Part shown: positions 7,840 through 16,402 of the stretch, one piece after another
How positions within the stretch are numbered: position 1 is the stretch's first letter
How the letters are laid out: each line of letters starts with the position of its first letter
DNA from: Aliisedimentitalea scapharcae
GTDB lineage: Bacteria > Pseudomonadota > Alphaproteobacteria > Rhodobacterales > Rhodobacteraceae
Reading direction: 5' to 3'
NCBI RefSeq assembly: GCF_045277565.1
Contig: NZ_CP123584.1
Location: 3,596,001-3,660,000, forward strand
DNA: 64,000 nucleotides
Notes under the pieces: generated by a model
Told to the model about the DNA's origin: nothing
What the model saw: only the letters and a program-made list of their open reading frames with translations
Databases searched by the model: none
Made by a program: the position numbers and the translations under genes

Positions 7840-9411
7840 GTGAAACACGCACTCAAGGGCCTGGTGACAGCGACCGCACTCGCAGCGGTTATGGCGACCG
7901 GCGCAGTTTCGGCTGACGAACCCAAGCGGGGCGGCACGCTGTTGACGACACTTCAGCAGAACCCACGAAACCTGAACCCTGCGGTCCAGTCCGGAACCGT
8001 GACCGGCTTTCCGGGTGCGCAGCTGTTTGCGTCACCTCTGCGCTATGACGATGATTGGACCCCGCAGCCCTACCTGGCTGAAAGCTGGAGCGTATCGGAC
8101 GATGGCCTCACGGTTACACTGAACCTGGTCAAGAACGCGAAATTCCATGACGGCCACCCAATCACGTCCAGCGATGTTGCGTTTTCGGTCAAGGTTATTC
8201 AGGAAAAACATCCATTTAAGGCGATGTTTGCACCTGTGGCATCGGTCGACACCCCGGATGATCACACGGCAATTTTGAACCTCGACAGACCGCATCCGGC
8301 CCTGATGCTGGCCATGTCCGGACAGCTGATGTCGATTATTCCAGAGCATATTTACGGCGATGGGCAAGATCCCAAGTCGCATCCGCGTAACAATGCAGAT
8401 GTTGTCGGGTCAGGCCCGTTCAAACTGGTAGAGTTCAAGAATGGCGAGCATGTCATTCTGGAGCGGTTTGACGATTTCTTCATCGAGGGGCGGCCCTATC
8501 TCGACAAGATCGTGATGCGCATCATCACCGATCCAGCAGCCCGTGCCATCGCATTGGAAAACGGCGAGCTGCACTTTTCGGGGTTCGAATCCTTGCCACG
8601 TATCATCAACCGCCTAAAGAAGGTCGATGGGTTGAATGTGACTGCAGATGGGTACGGTGCCATTGGCCCGCTTGACTGGTTGGCAATCAACACCACCAAG
8701 GGACCGCTCGCGGACAAACGCGTGCGTCAGGCCATTGCATATGCAGTAGACCGCAATTTCATCCAGAAGGCCCTGATGCAGGGAACGGCATCCGACGCCC
8801 TGACAGGCATTCACCCAGACAGCCCGTTCTATGAAGCAGACGTTAATCCATATGATCTGGATCTCGACAAGGCAAACGCGCTTTTGGATGAGGCTGGATT
8901 CGCCAAAGGGTCGGACGGAATGCGCTTTGGTCTGACAATTGACTTTGGTTGGCCCGATGTGAAACCGCAGGTCGAATACACCAAAGCCGCCCTGAAGAAA
9001 GTAGGCATTGATGTAACTGTACGGGCCTCGGCTGACTTTCCAGCATGGGCCAAGCGTATGGGCACAATGGATTTCGAATTGAGCTGGGATACAGTGTTCA
9101 ACTGGGGTGACCCAGTGATTGGTGTGCACCGGACCTATTTGTCCTCGAACATCGCCAAGGGCGTTTGGTCGAATACCCAAGGCTATTCAAATACCTCGGT
9201 TGATGAGATCCTTGCCGCCGCAGCGGTCGAAACGGACAGCGACAAACGCAAAGCACTCTACTCGCAGTTCCAGAAGATCGTGAACGACGAAGTGCCGCTC
9301 TACTTCACCAACACCCTGCCTTACCACACGGTCTATTCAGACAAGGTCGGAAATCCACCGATTGGCATCTGGGGCACGTCGACTCCGATCGACAATATGT
9401 ACCTGAAGTAA
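7840..9411 (+). CDS. ABC transporter substrate-binding protein, family 5 (peptide/nickel type)
   Basis: This 523-residue protein has a signal peptide (residues 1-25, cleavage after V-S-A) and then the SBP_bac_5 opening K-R-G-G-T-L. Other family marks are L-A-E-S-W-x-V-S-D-D-G-L-T, F-H-D-G-H-P-I-T-S-S-D-V and V-R-Q-A-I-A-Y-A-V-D-R. GTG at 7840 is chosen because GGGAGGA lies just upstream and the signal peptide begins there; the longer in-frame version from 7741 would bury it. It captures an oligopeptide-like or other solute in the periplasm and hands it to the permeases encoded next. Confidence 0.93.
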   Translation: MKHALKGLVTATALAAVMATGAVSADEPKRGGTLLTTLQQNPRNLNPAVQSGTVTGFPGAQLFASPLRYDDDWTPQPYLAESWSVSDDGLTVTLNLVKNAKFHDGHPITSSDVAFSVKVIQEKHPFKAMFAPVASVDTPDDHTAILNLDRPHPALMLAMSGQLMSIIPEHIYGDGQDPKSHPRNNADVVGSGPFKLVEFKNGEHVILERFDDFFIEGRPYLDKIVMRIITDPAARAIALENGELHFSGFESLPRIINRLKKVDGLNVTADGYGAIGPLDWLAINTTKGPLADKRVRQAIAYAVDRNFIQKALMQGTASDALTGIHPDSPFYEADVNPYDLDLDKANALLDEAGFAKGSDGMRFGLTIDFGWPDVKPQVEYTKAALKKVGIDVTVRASADFPAWAKRMGTMDFELSWDTVFNWGDPVIGVHRTYLSSNIAKGVWSNTQGYSNTSVDEILAAAAVETDSDKRKALYSQFQKIVNDEVPLYFTNTLPYHTVYSDKVGNPPIGIWGTSTPIDNMYLK

Positions 9412-9431
9412 GGATTCACCGATCCAAGATG

Positions 9432-9459
9432 GCCCGCGGCGTTTCCTTCCGCAGCGGGC
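9432..9459 (+). terminator. Hairpin between binding-protein and permease genes
   Basis: GCCCGC at 9432-9437 pairs with GCGGGC at 9454-9459, extended by GC pairs across one mismatch and followed by a T-rich run. Such hairpins after the binding-protein gene usually raise its transcript level relative to the permeases by partial termination or RNA protection. Confidence 0.55.
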
Positions 9460-9486
9460 ATTCTTTCCTAGACCGGGGGCAATTCG

Positions 9487-10464
9487 TTGAGATTCCTACA
9501 GACAACCCTTACCCGAGTTTTCTACGCCGTGCTGCTGTTGCTAGCCGTGTTGGTTCTGAATTTCTCTTTGATGCATTTGGCCCCGGGCGATGTCGCGGAT
9601 ACGATTTCGCAGTCCATGGGCGGAGCCGACCAGGAAGTGCTGGACGAAATCCGTAGGGATTACGGATTGGACAAGCCTTTCATCGTGCAGCTGGGCCGAT
9701 ATATCGGAAACGTCCTGCAATTCGATCTGGGGTATTCGTTCTTCTATAACCAGAGCGTAACAAGCCTCATTCTGGGTAAGCTTCCCGCTACGTTGTTGTT
9801 GGTCATCAGCGCGCAATTGCTGGCTCTGATCCTGGGCGTGGTGATGGGTGTTTACTCGGCCCGCAAGCCCAATGGCATTGTCAGCCACTTCGTGACGCTG
9901 TTTGCCCTGTTTGGATATTCCGCGCCGGTCTTCTGGACAGGCATACTGCTTCTGATCGGTTTTTCCCTGCACATACAGTGGTTCCCCGTGGCAGGAATGC
10001 GCGATGTGACCATTGAAGGTGGCTTCTTTGCCCAAGCTGCAGATATCGCCCGCCATCTGGTTTTGCCGATGATCACCCTGTCCTCCATTTTCATAGCTTT
10101 GTATTCCCGTCTGTCACGCGCAACGATGATGGAAACTTTGGGATCGGATTATGTCCGCACCGCCAAAGCCAAGGGCCTGACGACCCGGCAAGTGGTTTAC
10201 AAGCACGCTCTGAAAAATTCGTTGTCACCGGTGATTACACTGGCTGGTTTGCAATTCTCCGCTGTGGTGTCCGGCGCTGTTCTGGTTGAGGCGGTGTTCA
10301 GCTGGCCGGGTCTTGGCACTTTGGCGTTCCAATCAATTATCGCGCGTGACACGCCAACCATTCTGGGAATCCTGTTTTTCTCGGCCTTGGTCGTGATTAT
10401 CGGCAATCTGTTAACAGACGCAGCCCACCGGCTGGTTGATCCGCGCATTGGAGGCCGAAAATGA
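9487..10464 (+). CDS. ABC transporter permease, DppB/OppB type
   Basis: A 325-residue inner-membrane protein with six predicted helices, the N-terminal F-x-M-H-L-A-P-G-D segment of DppB-like permeases and the EAA loop region (D-Y-V-R-T-A-K-A-K-G-L). The start is TTG at 9487, with a weak GGGGGC ribosome site; no better start exists in frame. It forms the translocation channel together with the next gene, which it overlaps by 4 bp. Length is normal for the family. Confidence 0.92.
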   Translation: MRFLQTTLTRVFYAVLLLLAVLVLNFSLMHLAPGDVADTISQSMGGADQEVLDEIRRDYGLDKPFIVQLGRYIGNVLQFDLGYSFFYNQSVTSLILGKLPATLLLVISAQLLALILGVVMGVYSARKPNGIVSHFVTLFALFGYSAPVFWTGILLLIGFSLHIQWFPVAGMRDVTIEGGFFAQAADIARHLVLPMITLSSIFIALYSRLSRATMMETLGSDYVRTAKAKGLTTRQVVYKHALKNSLSPVITLAGLQFSAVVSGAVLVEAVFSWPGLGTLAFQSIIARDTPTILGILFFSALVVIIGNLLTDAAHRLVDPRIGGRK

Positions 10465-11345
10465 GCACCCTGCCCCCAATCCTCGAAGAGGAAATTCAAA
10501 AGGCCCGACATCCGGCAGCGGAAGCTTGGGAAATGTTTGCCCGCAACCATGCTGCAGTTCTGGGTCTGATCGTACTGATCGTGATCACCTTTGGAGCCAT
10601 ATTCGGCCCGTTACTATACCCGACGGACCCGTTTGAAATGGTCTGGGCACCGTTTTCTCCCCCCGGCGAGGAAGGTTTCCTGTTGGGCACTGATTACCTG
10701 GGGCGCGATCTTGTTGCGATGATCCTGAACGGAGCGCGCGTCTCTCTGATTATCGGCCTCGCTGCGGCGTTCGTGTCGATTTTCATTGGCGTGACGATCG
10801 GTGCATTGGCTGGGTTCTATCGGGGTTATGTCGAAGAGATCCTGATGCGGATCACCGAGTTCTTCCAAGTGTTGCCGACCTTGCTGTTCTCGATGGTCAT
10901 TGTCGCGCTATTCGGCGCGAGCCTGCCAATGATCACCTTGGCAATCGGCATCGTGAGCTGGACGGCCGTGGCCCGGATCACCCGATCCGAGTTTCTGCGC
11001 ATCCGAGAGCTGGAATACGTCAAGGCGTCACGTGCGTCCGGAGCCAAAAACATGAAGCTGATGTTTCGTGTGATCCTGCCCAACGCTTTGCCGCCGATCA
11101 TCGTGCAATCCGCTTTGATGGTGGGTTCGGCAATTCTGTTTGAGGCGGGCCTGTCCTTTCTAGGCCTCACAGATCCCAACGTTGTCAGTTGGGGACAAAT
11201 CATCGGCTCCAACAGACAATATATTCTGGACGCCAGCTATACCGTTACATTCCCCGGTTTGGCAATTTTCATAACCGTTCTGGCAATTTCACTCGTGGGT
11301 GACGGGCTGAACGACGCGCTCAACCCGAAACTGAGGCAACGCTGA
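10461..11345 (+). CDS. ABC transporter permease, DppC/OppC type
   Basis: A 294-residue inner-membrane protein with a DppC-like soluble N-terminus, the L-L-G-T-D-Y-L-G-R-D-L motif (72-82 region) and the EAA loop with Y-V-K-A-S-R-A-S-G-A. It pairs with the DppB-type permease. The ATG overlaps the previous stop, and its own stop overlaps the ATG of the ATPase gene by one base, so the genes are read as one message. Confidence 0.93.
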   Translation: MSTLPPILEEEIQKARHPAAEAWEMFARNHAAVLGLIVLIVITFGAIFGPLLYPTDPFEMVWAPFSPPGEEGFLLGTDYLGRDLVAMILNGARVSLIIGLAAAFVSIFIGVTIGALAGFYRGYVEEILMRITEFFQVLPTLLFSMVIVALFGASLPMITLAIGIVSWTAVARITRSEFLRIRELEYVKASRASGAKNMKLMFRVILPNALPPIIVQSALMVGSAILFEAGLSFLGLTDPNVVSWGQIIGSNRQYILDASYTVTFPGLAIFITVLAISLVGDGLNDALNPKLRQR

Positions 11346-12334
11346 TGGCTAATCCGCTTCTAAAAATCGAAAACCTCAGGATCGAATTGACGACACGTGA
11401 CGGGGTCGCTCCGGTGATTGATGATCTGTCGTTCGAGCTAGGCCAAAATGAAGCCATCAGCTTTGTTGGCGAAAGCGGCTGCGGCAAGTCGATGACCGCA
11501 TTGGCAATTATGGGGCTTCTACCAGAGAAGATCGGGCGCGTTGCCAGCGGGTCTATCCTGTTTGACGGAGAGGAGTTGACGCAAGCCAGCGACGCCCGTC
11601 TCAGGGAAATTCGCGGTAACGAGATCTCTATGATCTTTCAGGAACCAATGACCTCTCTCAATCCGGTGTATTCTGTTGGTGAACAGATTGCCGAGGTTAT
11701 TCGGGCGCATCAGGGGCTGAGCAAAAAGGCGGCATGGGATATGGCCGCTGATCTTCTGGATGCGGTCAGAATCCCCAATGCACGCAAACGGGTGGGCGAC
11801 TACCCGTTCCAGATGTCGGGGGGGCAGCGTCAACGGGTGATGATTGCCATCGCGCTCGCCTGCCAGCCGAAAATTCTGATCGCCGACGAACCGACCACGG
11901 CGCTTGATGTCACGGTTCAAGCTCAAATCTTCGATCTGCTGCGTGACTTGCGCAAAGAGACCGGCACTTCGATCATCATGATCACCCATGACATGGGGGC
12001 CGTGGCGGAAATGGCCGAACGAATGATCGTCATGTATGCTGGCCGGGGTGCCGAAATCGGCCCTGTGGACCAGATCATCGAACACGCCCGCCATCCATAT
12101 ACCAAAGGGTTGATTTCCTGTGTGCCTCATATCATCAGCCAACTGACCGAGGACCGCGAGCGCCTGACCGAAGTTCCGGGCATTGTCCCCGGCCTGGCCC
12201 AGTTCGGTCGTGACATGTGCCTGTTTGCATCACGATGCAATATCCGGTCAGGCCGATGCCTGGAGGAGCGCCCACCGATGCAGCGTTTTGAAAATGGTCA
12301 GCTCGCCGCTTGTTGGCATGCGGAGGACGTGTAA
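11345..12334 (+). CDS. ABC transporter ATP-binding protein, DppD/OppD type
   Basis: A 329-residue ATPase with Walker A GESGCGKS, the Q-loop F-Q-E-P-M-T-S-L-N-P, signature MSGGQRQRVM and Walker B ILIADEPTTALDVT. The C-terminal oligopeptide-transporter extension has three or more cysteines (C-L-F-A-S-R-C, C-L-E-E), which in this subfamily can hold an Fe-S cluster. It powers import with the DppF-type partner. The stop overlaps the next start by one base. Confidence 0.94.
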   Translation: MANPLLKIENLRIELTTRDGVAPVIDDLSFELGQNEAISFVGESGCGKSMTALAIMGLLPEKIGRVASGSILFDGEELTQASDARLREIRGNEISMIFQEPMTSLNPVYSVGEQIAEVIRAHQGLSKKAAWDMAADLLDAVRIPNARKRVGDYPFQMSGGQRQRVMIAIALACQPKILIADEPTTALDVTVQAQIFDLLRDLRKETGTSIIMITHDMGAVAEMAERMIVMYAGRGAEIGPVDQIIEHARHPYTKGLISCVPHIISQLTEDRERLTEVPGIVPGLAQFGRDMCLFASRCNIRSGRCLEERPPMQRFENGQLAACWHAEDV

Positions 12335-13344
12335 TGGGAAATGACAAAATCAACGCCCCCATTTTGACCGTCGAAAACCTGGGCGTTCGCTTCTCGGTCA
12401 AACGCGGCGGCACCTTTGGAAAGCGGGCGTTCCTGTATGCCGTAGACGACGTTTCCTTTAGCGTCAACAAGGGTGAAACCCTTGCCATCGTTGGTGAGAG
12501 CGGGTCCGGAAAAACAACGGCTGCTTTGGCCGTGGCCCGGCTTGTCGAGGCCTATACTGGTCATGTGAACCTGGATGGCCACGACATTCTGAACATGGAC
12601 GGCGAAGACCTGCGCCAGGCGCGCACCAAGGTTCAGTTCATCTTTCAGGACCCTTACTCCAGCCTCAACCCTCGCCAACGCGCCGAGGATATCGTCCGCG
12701 AGCCGCTGGACAGCCTGACGGATACGACGCTGAGTGAGCAGCGTGAAATCGTTGACAAATTGTTCTCTGCAGTTGGCCTGCGCCCAGAACAAAGACGGCT
12801 ATTTCCACACCAATTCTCTGGCGGGCAACGTCAGCGGATCGGCATTGCCCGGGCACTGGCTACACAGCCAGAACTGATCATTTGCGATGAGCCCGTTTCC
12901 GCGCTTGATGTGGCGGTTCAGGCGCAAATCCTGAACCTGTTGCGCGACCTGCAGACAGAATTCGGGCTGACCTACCTGTTCATCAGCCATGACTTGGGTG
13001 TTGTTCAACACATGTCCGACGCCATCGCTGTGATGTACATGGGTAAGATCGTCGAACATGCCGACCGGCTTAGCCTTTTCAACAACCCACTGCACCCTTA
13101 CACTGCTGCGTTGTTGTCTGCAGTGCCTTCGGTCGACAGCAAACGACGCGCCGAAACCAAACGCATTCTCATTCCTGGCGACCCACCCGATCCCGTAAAT
13201 CTTCCCAAAGGGTGCCGCTTTGCCAACAGATGCCCGGTGGCCCAAGATATCTGTCGTCAATCTGAGCCCGAGTTGATTGACCGCGGAGAAGGTCACCGCG
13301 TCGCCTGCCACCTAATTGACAACACGAAAACACCACTTCTCTAA
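12334..13344 (+). CDS. ABC transporter ATP-binding protein, DppF/OppF type
   Basis: A 336-residue ATPase with Walker A GESGSGKT, F-Q-D-P-Y-S-S-L-N-P, signature FSGGQRQRIG, Walker B LIICDEPVSALDVA and the C-terminal oligopeptide extension (C-R-F-A-N-R-C-P). The ATG at 12334 is chosen because GGAGGA lies 7 nt upstream; an in-frame TTG at 12310 is less likely. It is the last gene of the importer operon. Directly after it, 13345-13480 holds no gene and leads into the IS element. Confidence 0.94.
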   Translation: MGNDKINAPILTVENLGVRFSVKRGGTFGKRAFLYAVDDVSFSVNKGETLAIVGESGSGKTTAALAVARLVEAYTGHVNLDGHDILNMDGEDLRQARTKVQFIFQDPYSSLNPRQRAEDIVREPLDSLTDTTLSEQREIVDKLFSAVGLRPEQRRLFPHQFSGGQRQRIGIARALATQPELIICDEPVSALDVAVQAQILNLLRDLQTEFGLTYLFISHDLGVVQHMSDAIAVMYMGKIVEHADRLSLFNNPLHPYTAALLSAVPSVDSKRRAETKRILIPGDPPDPVNLPKGCRFANRCPVAQDICRQSEPELIDRGEGHRVACHLIDNTKTPLL

Positions 13345-13527
13345 ACAATAGATTGAACTACCAAATGGTAGCATTTCGGCTACTTGAGCCAGGAACCTAC
13401 AGGTGAAATCAAAACAGTCAGTCAAGAGCCGCTTGTGGTAGTGTCTGACGTCAGCGCTTATGGGTCCAAATAGGGTTATTTGCTAAGAGAGGGTTTGTTG
13501 CTCATCGTAGCCACCGAGGAGTGGACG

Positions 13528-13892
13528 ATGAGAAAGACAACGAAGAGCCCTGGCGAGAAGATCGTCAAAGATATCAAACGCGGCACGCGCAAGCATTATT
13601 CCAGCGAAGAGAAGATCAGGATCGTACTGGATGGGCTACGCGGCGAAGACAGCATTGCCGAGCTGTGCCGTCGTGAAGGGATATCGCAGGGCGTCTACTA
13701 CAAATGGTCAAAAGACTTCATGGAAGCTGGCAAGAAGAGGCTTGCTGGCGACACAGCACGAGCAGCCAACACCGATGAGGTCAAGGCACTCCGCCGCGAG
13801 GCAAAGGATCTCAAGGAGGTCGTCGCAGAGCAGACGCTTGAACTGCGTCTTCTCAAAAAAGCATGCTCGGGGATGGGGACGACCACGAATGA
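13528..13892 (+). pseudogene. IS3-family transposase OrfA, frameshifted
   Basis: From the ATG at 13528 (after GAGGAGTGG) the protein is a typical OrfA: a helix-turn-helix (Y-S-S-E-E-K-I-R-I-V-L-D-G-L-R-G and C-R-R-E-G-I-S-Q-G-V-Y-Y-K-W) followed by a leucine-zipper-like region ending L-R-L-L-K-K. In relatives the frame then reads S-M-L-G-D-G-D-D-H-E and stops at an ATGA overlap with OrfB. Here the A-run at 13855-13860 has six A instead of the expected seven, so the literal frame runs on to 14031 with meaningless sequence. The lost A also removes the usual A7G programmed -1 frameshift site. Confidence 0.75.
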
Positions 13893-14910
13893 GATATGCC
13901 GCATCAGAGAAGCTGGAGATCATTCGGCTGGTGGAAGAAAGCCACCTGTCAGCGCGTCGGACACTGGCCAAGCTGGGCATTCCCCGCACCACATTTTACC
14001 GCTGGTACGACCGGTATCTGCAGCGTGGTGAGGCTGGTTTGCAGGATCGATCTCCCAAGCCCAATCACGTTTGGAACCGCGTTCCCGTCGAAGTGAAGCG
14101 CAAGGTTGTCGACCTCGCCTTGAAAGAGACAGAGCTATCGCCCCGCGAGCTGGCCGTGACGTTCACCGATCAAGACCGTTATTTTGTCTCGGAATCTACG
14201 GTGTATCGCACCCTCAAAGCCCATGATCTCATCACCAGCCCGGCGTTCATCGTCTTGAAGGCGGCCCCCTCTCGGCAGATTGCTTTGCAATCGCCTGCCG
14301 GGCAATGGATGAGTTCCAGCATAAGACAACTGGTATCAACCAGCTTTGGCAGACAGACTTCACCTACATCAAGGTTCTGGGCTGGGGCTGGTTCTATCTC
14401 AGCACGGTCCTGGACGATTACAGTCGCTACATCGTCTCTTGGAAGCTCTGCACGAACATGCGGACAGAAGATGTAACGGACACACTGGAATTGGCGCTAC
14501 AGGCGTCTGGCTGTGATCAAATCCACGTCGTTCATAAGCCGCGTCTTCTTAGCGACAACGGCTCCAGTTATGTCTCAGGCGACTTGGCCGAATGGCTAAA
14601 GGACAAAGGTATGAAGCACGCGCGCGGTGCGCCATATCATCCGCAAACGCAGGGCAAAATCGAACGATGGCATCAAACCCTTAAGAACCGCATCCTGCTG
14701 GAAAACTACTTCTTACCGGGTGACCTCGAAGCTCAGATCGAAGCCTTCGTCGACCACTACAATCACCAGCGCTTCCACGAGAGCATCAACAACGTCACAC
14801 CCGCCGACGTCTACTTCGGGCGCGACAAAGCCATTCTAAAACAACGTGAAAGGATCAAACGGAAAACACGCGAAGCGCGACGCTTGCATCACCGCCAGCA
14901 CGCCGCATAA
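13889..14910 (+). pseudogene. IS3-family transposase OrfB (DDE integrase), split by a 41-bp insertion
   Basis: The first part (ATG at 13889: M-R-Y-A-A-S-E-K-L-E-I-I-R-L) carries the HTH_21-like region up to I-V-L-K-A-A. The second part, in another frame from 14308, begins D-E-F-Q-H-K-T-T and holds the whole catalytic core: W-Q-T-D-F-T-Y, L-L-S-D-N-G-S-S-Y and Q-G-K-I-E-R-W-H, i.e. all three DDE residues. Removing bases 14267-14307 (41 bp) joins the two parts exactly as in intact relatives. The element therefore cannot make an active transposase unless the frame is restored. Confidence 0.85.
14267..14307. repeat. 41-bp hairpin-forming insertion inside transposase gene
   Basis: The inserted bases contain CGGCAGATTGC, a TTT loop and GCAAT-CGC-CTGCCG, which fold into a stem of 11 pairs with a 3-nt bulge. 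It interrupts OrfB between the codons for K-A-A and D-E-F. No second copy was noticed in the window. It resembles a small palindromic mobile repeat more than random sequence, but that is inference. Confidence 0.6.
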
Positions 14911-15325
14911 TCAAACCAAACAGATGAGCCAAACTCTCTCTTAGTTTAGGCAGCCACTGGTTCCAAAAACTCTGACGACGGACAATCCTGGCGGCTTCGT
15001 TGCTTCTATTAAGTTCATCGAGAATTGCCTGAAGGAGTAGTTGCTCGGCATGCGACTTTCCTTTGTCCGCCCCGCGGAGCGTTTCCCTAATATGGCTCAA
15101 GGCATCCTTTCCGTAGAGCTCCCGGCTCATTGCACGGTATGCCACCGCCAGACACTGATCCGGTCGGCCCGAGAAGGCCTCATTTTCAATACATGAAAAC
15201 AGCTCACGATCATGTTTGCTACAGAACCCATGGAAAACGGAGGCATCTTTTGTCCCGATCGTCTTGACAGACAGTTTCCCACCGTTCTTGTTCATATCAG
15301 CAATATTTGCCGTGTAGTGCATCAC
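14855..15325 (-). pseudogene. Unknown protein with HGFCSKHD motif, truncated by the IS
   Basis: The frame (GTG at 15325 or ATG at 15322) encodes about 126 native residues with F-H-G-F-C-S-K-H-D-R-E-L-F-S-C-I-E-N-E, then a helical part (A-Y-R-A-M-S-R-E-L-Y-G-K-D-A). The final residues come from the right end of the IS3 element, so the original C-terminal half is lost. The G-F-C-x-x-H-D-x-x-L-F motif recalls widespread hypothetical proteins that normally begin with a cysteine-rich zinc-knuckle-like segment. That segment is absent here, so the N-terminus may be lost too. Function unknown; it is divergent from the next gene. Confidence 0.6.
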
Positions 15326-15420
15326 ATGGTCGCCAGCACTCCTTGTCTACTCCTTGGAAGATCAGTTTTTCATGTGGAATCGAGTTCAATTCAAGTGGTC
15401 GACCCGACGATCAGCGGCCT

Positions 15421-16263
15421 GTGATCTTCGTTAGATTTGGAGATCACAACACCGAACAGTTGTTAGTTCGCCAACCATTGAGCGTCGCGGCCCTCCTTGA
15501 AACGACTGCGACGTGGTCTGAGTTATCAACCCAGTTCCAAACTCTTTCGGCGCTGGATCAGGACGAAAGGATGGTCGAGGAGTGTTTCCTGAGAAAAGAG
15601 TATGGTGAGCGGCTTTATACACCTGAGTTGACCCTATATTCAGCGCCAGTTCACCTCTTGGCGCACTACGCCCACCTGCAAAATTCAGTTGTCGCATATC
15701 ATCTTGGGTCGTTGCTTTCCTTGGTATGCCTGAATCTCGTTGGTTCGCATTTCAGAAAGCTACGCATCCCCGAAGAACTAAACACCTGGGGGCCAAGAGT
15801 GTCAGCTTTCACAAGAACACAGAGTAGGCCATTTGCTTACATGTGCCTTTGTATGAATGGCCCTGAATGGAACGAAGGCATGGCCCCAATTGAATGGGTC
15901 AATAAGGCCCTTTCGAACTCAGGTTTACCAACCTACGAAGAAATACTGGGGCATGCGGTCAAGGTTCTAAGAGAAGACAAAGCAGTATGTGAGCGCCCAA
16001 AGATGTCAGCGAGACAGTTGTATTTGAGGCAGATTGGAGCAGAATGGTTGGATTGGCGCAGAACTGAGAAGGATGCAGCGATCAACTATAGTCACGTTTC
16101 GCAAAAACACTTGAAGATCCCTGTGATCTTCGATGCAAACGCAACGCCTTTCCTGCTGTTTGGTAGTGATTTTGACATCAAGATATTCGACCCAATGGAA
16201 ATGTTTGAAGAGGAGGCATCTCTGCACACCCAGTCGCTCAACTTTCGACGAGCATGCCGATAG
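15421..16263 (+). CDS. Hypothetical protein, probably frameshifted near its end
   Basis: From GTG at 15421 the frame gives 280 residues with no family I recognise. It is tryptophan- and leucine-rich, mostly helical, with no membrane segment or signal peptide. The last residues (L-N-F-R-R-A-C-R) look abnormal. Reading one base later from about 16244 gives N-F-D-E-H-A-D-S-V-A-G-H-L-G-P-F-S-K-W-V and continues to a stop at 16375, ending C-I-C-G-E-K-A. An extra T in CTTT (16243-16245) would explain this. The start is uncertain (TTG at 15307 is also possible) because no good ribosome site is seen. Confidence 0.5.
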   Translation: MIFVRFGDHNTEQLLVRQPLSVAALLETTATWSELSTQFQTLSALDQDERMVEECFLRKEYGERLYTPELTLYSAPVHLLAHYAHLQNSVVAYHLGSLLSLVCLNLVGSHFRKLRIPEELNTWGPRVSAFTRTQSRPFAYMCLCMNGPEWNEGMAPIEWVNKALSNSGLPTYEEILGHAVKVLREDKAVCERPKMSARQLYLRQIGAEWLDWRRTEKDAAINYSHVSQKHLKIPVIFDANATPFLLFGSDFDIKIFDPMEMFEEEASLHTQSLNFRRACR

Positions 16264-16402
16264 CGTTGCGGGCCATTTGGGCCCATTTTCCAAATGGGTT
16301 AAAACGGCTGGGTTTGAATTGCCCCGATACGCAACGCTACACCACACTCGATGCATATGCGGTGAGAAGGCTTAAGAAATGGAACGTGTGTATTCGAACT
16401 GG

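Larger units (their letters stand above)
13481..14944 (+). mobile_element. IS3-family insertion sequence, inactivated
   Basis: Terminal inverted repeats are visible: CTAAGAGAGGGTTTG at 13483 and, reversed at the right end (up to 14944), CTAAGAGAGAGTTTGG. Inside are the two overlapping IS3 frames, OrfA and OrfB. The element is broken twice: OrfA has lost one A in the poly-A frameshift site and OrfB carries a 41-bp out-of-frame insertion. No clear target-site duplication could be defined. Its right end has cut into a minus-strand gene. Confidence 0.88.
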
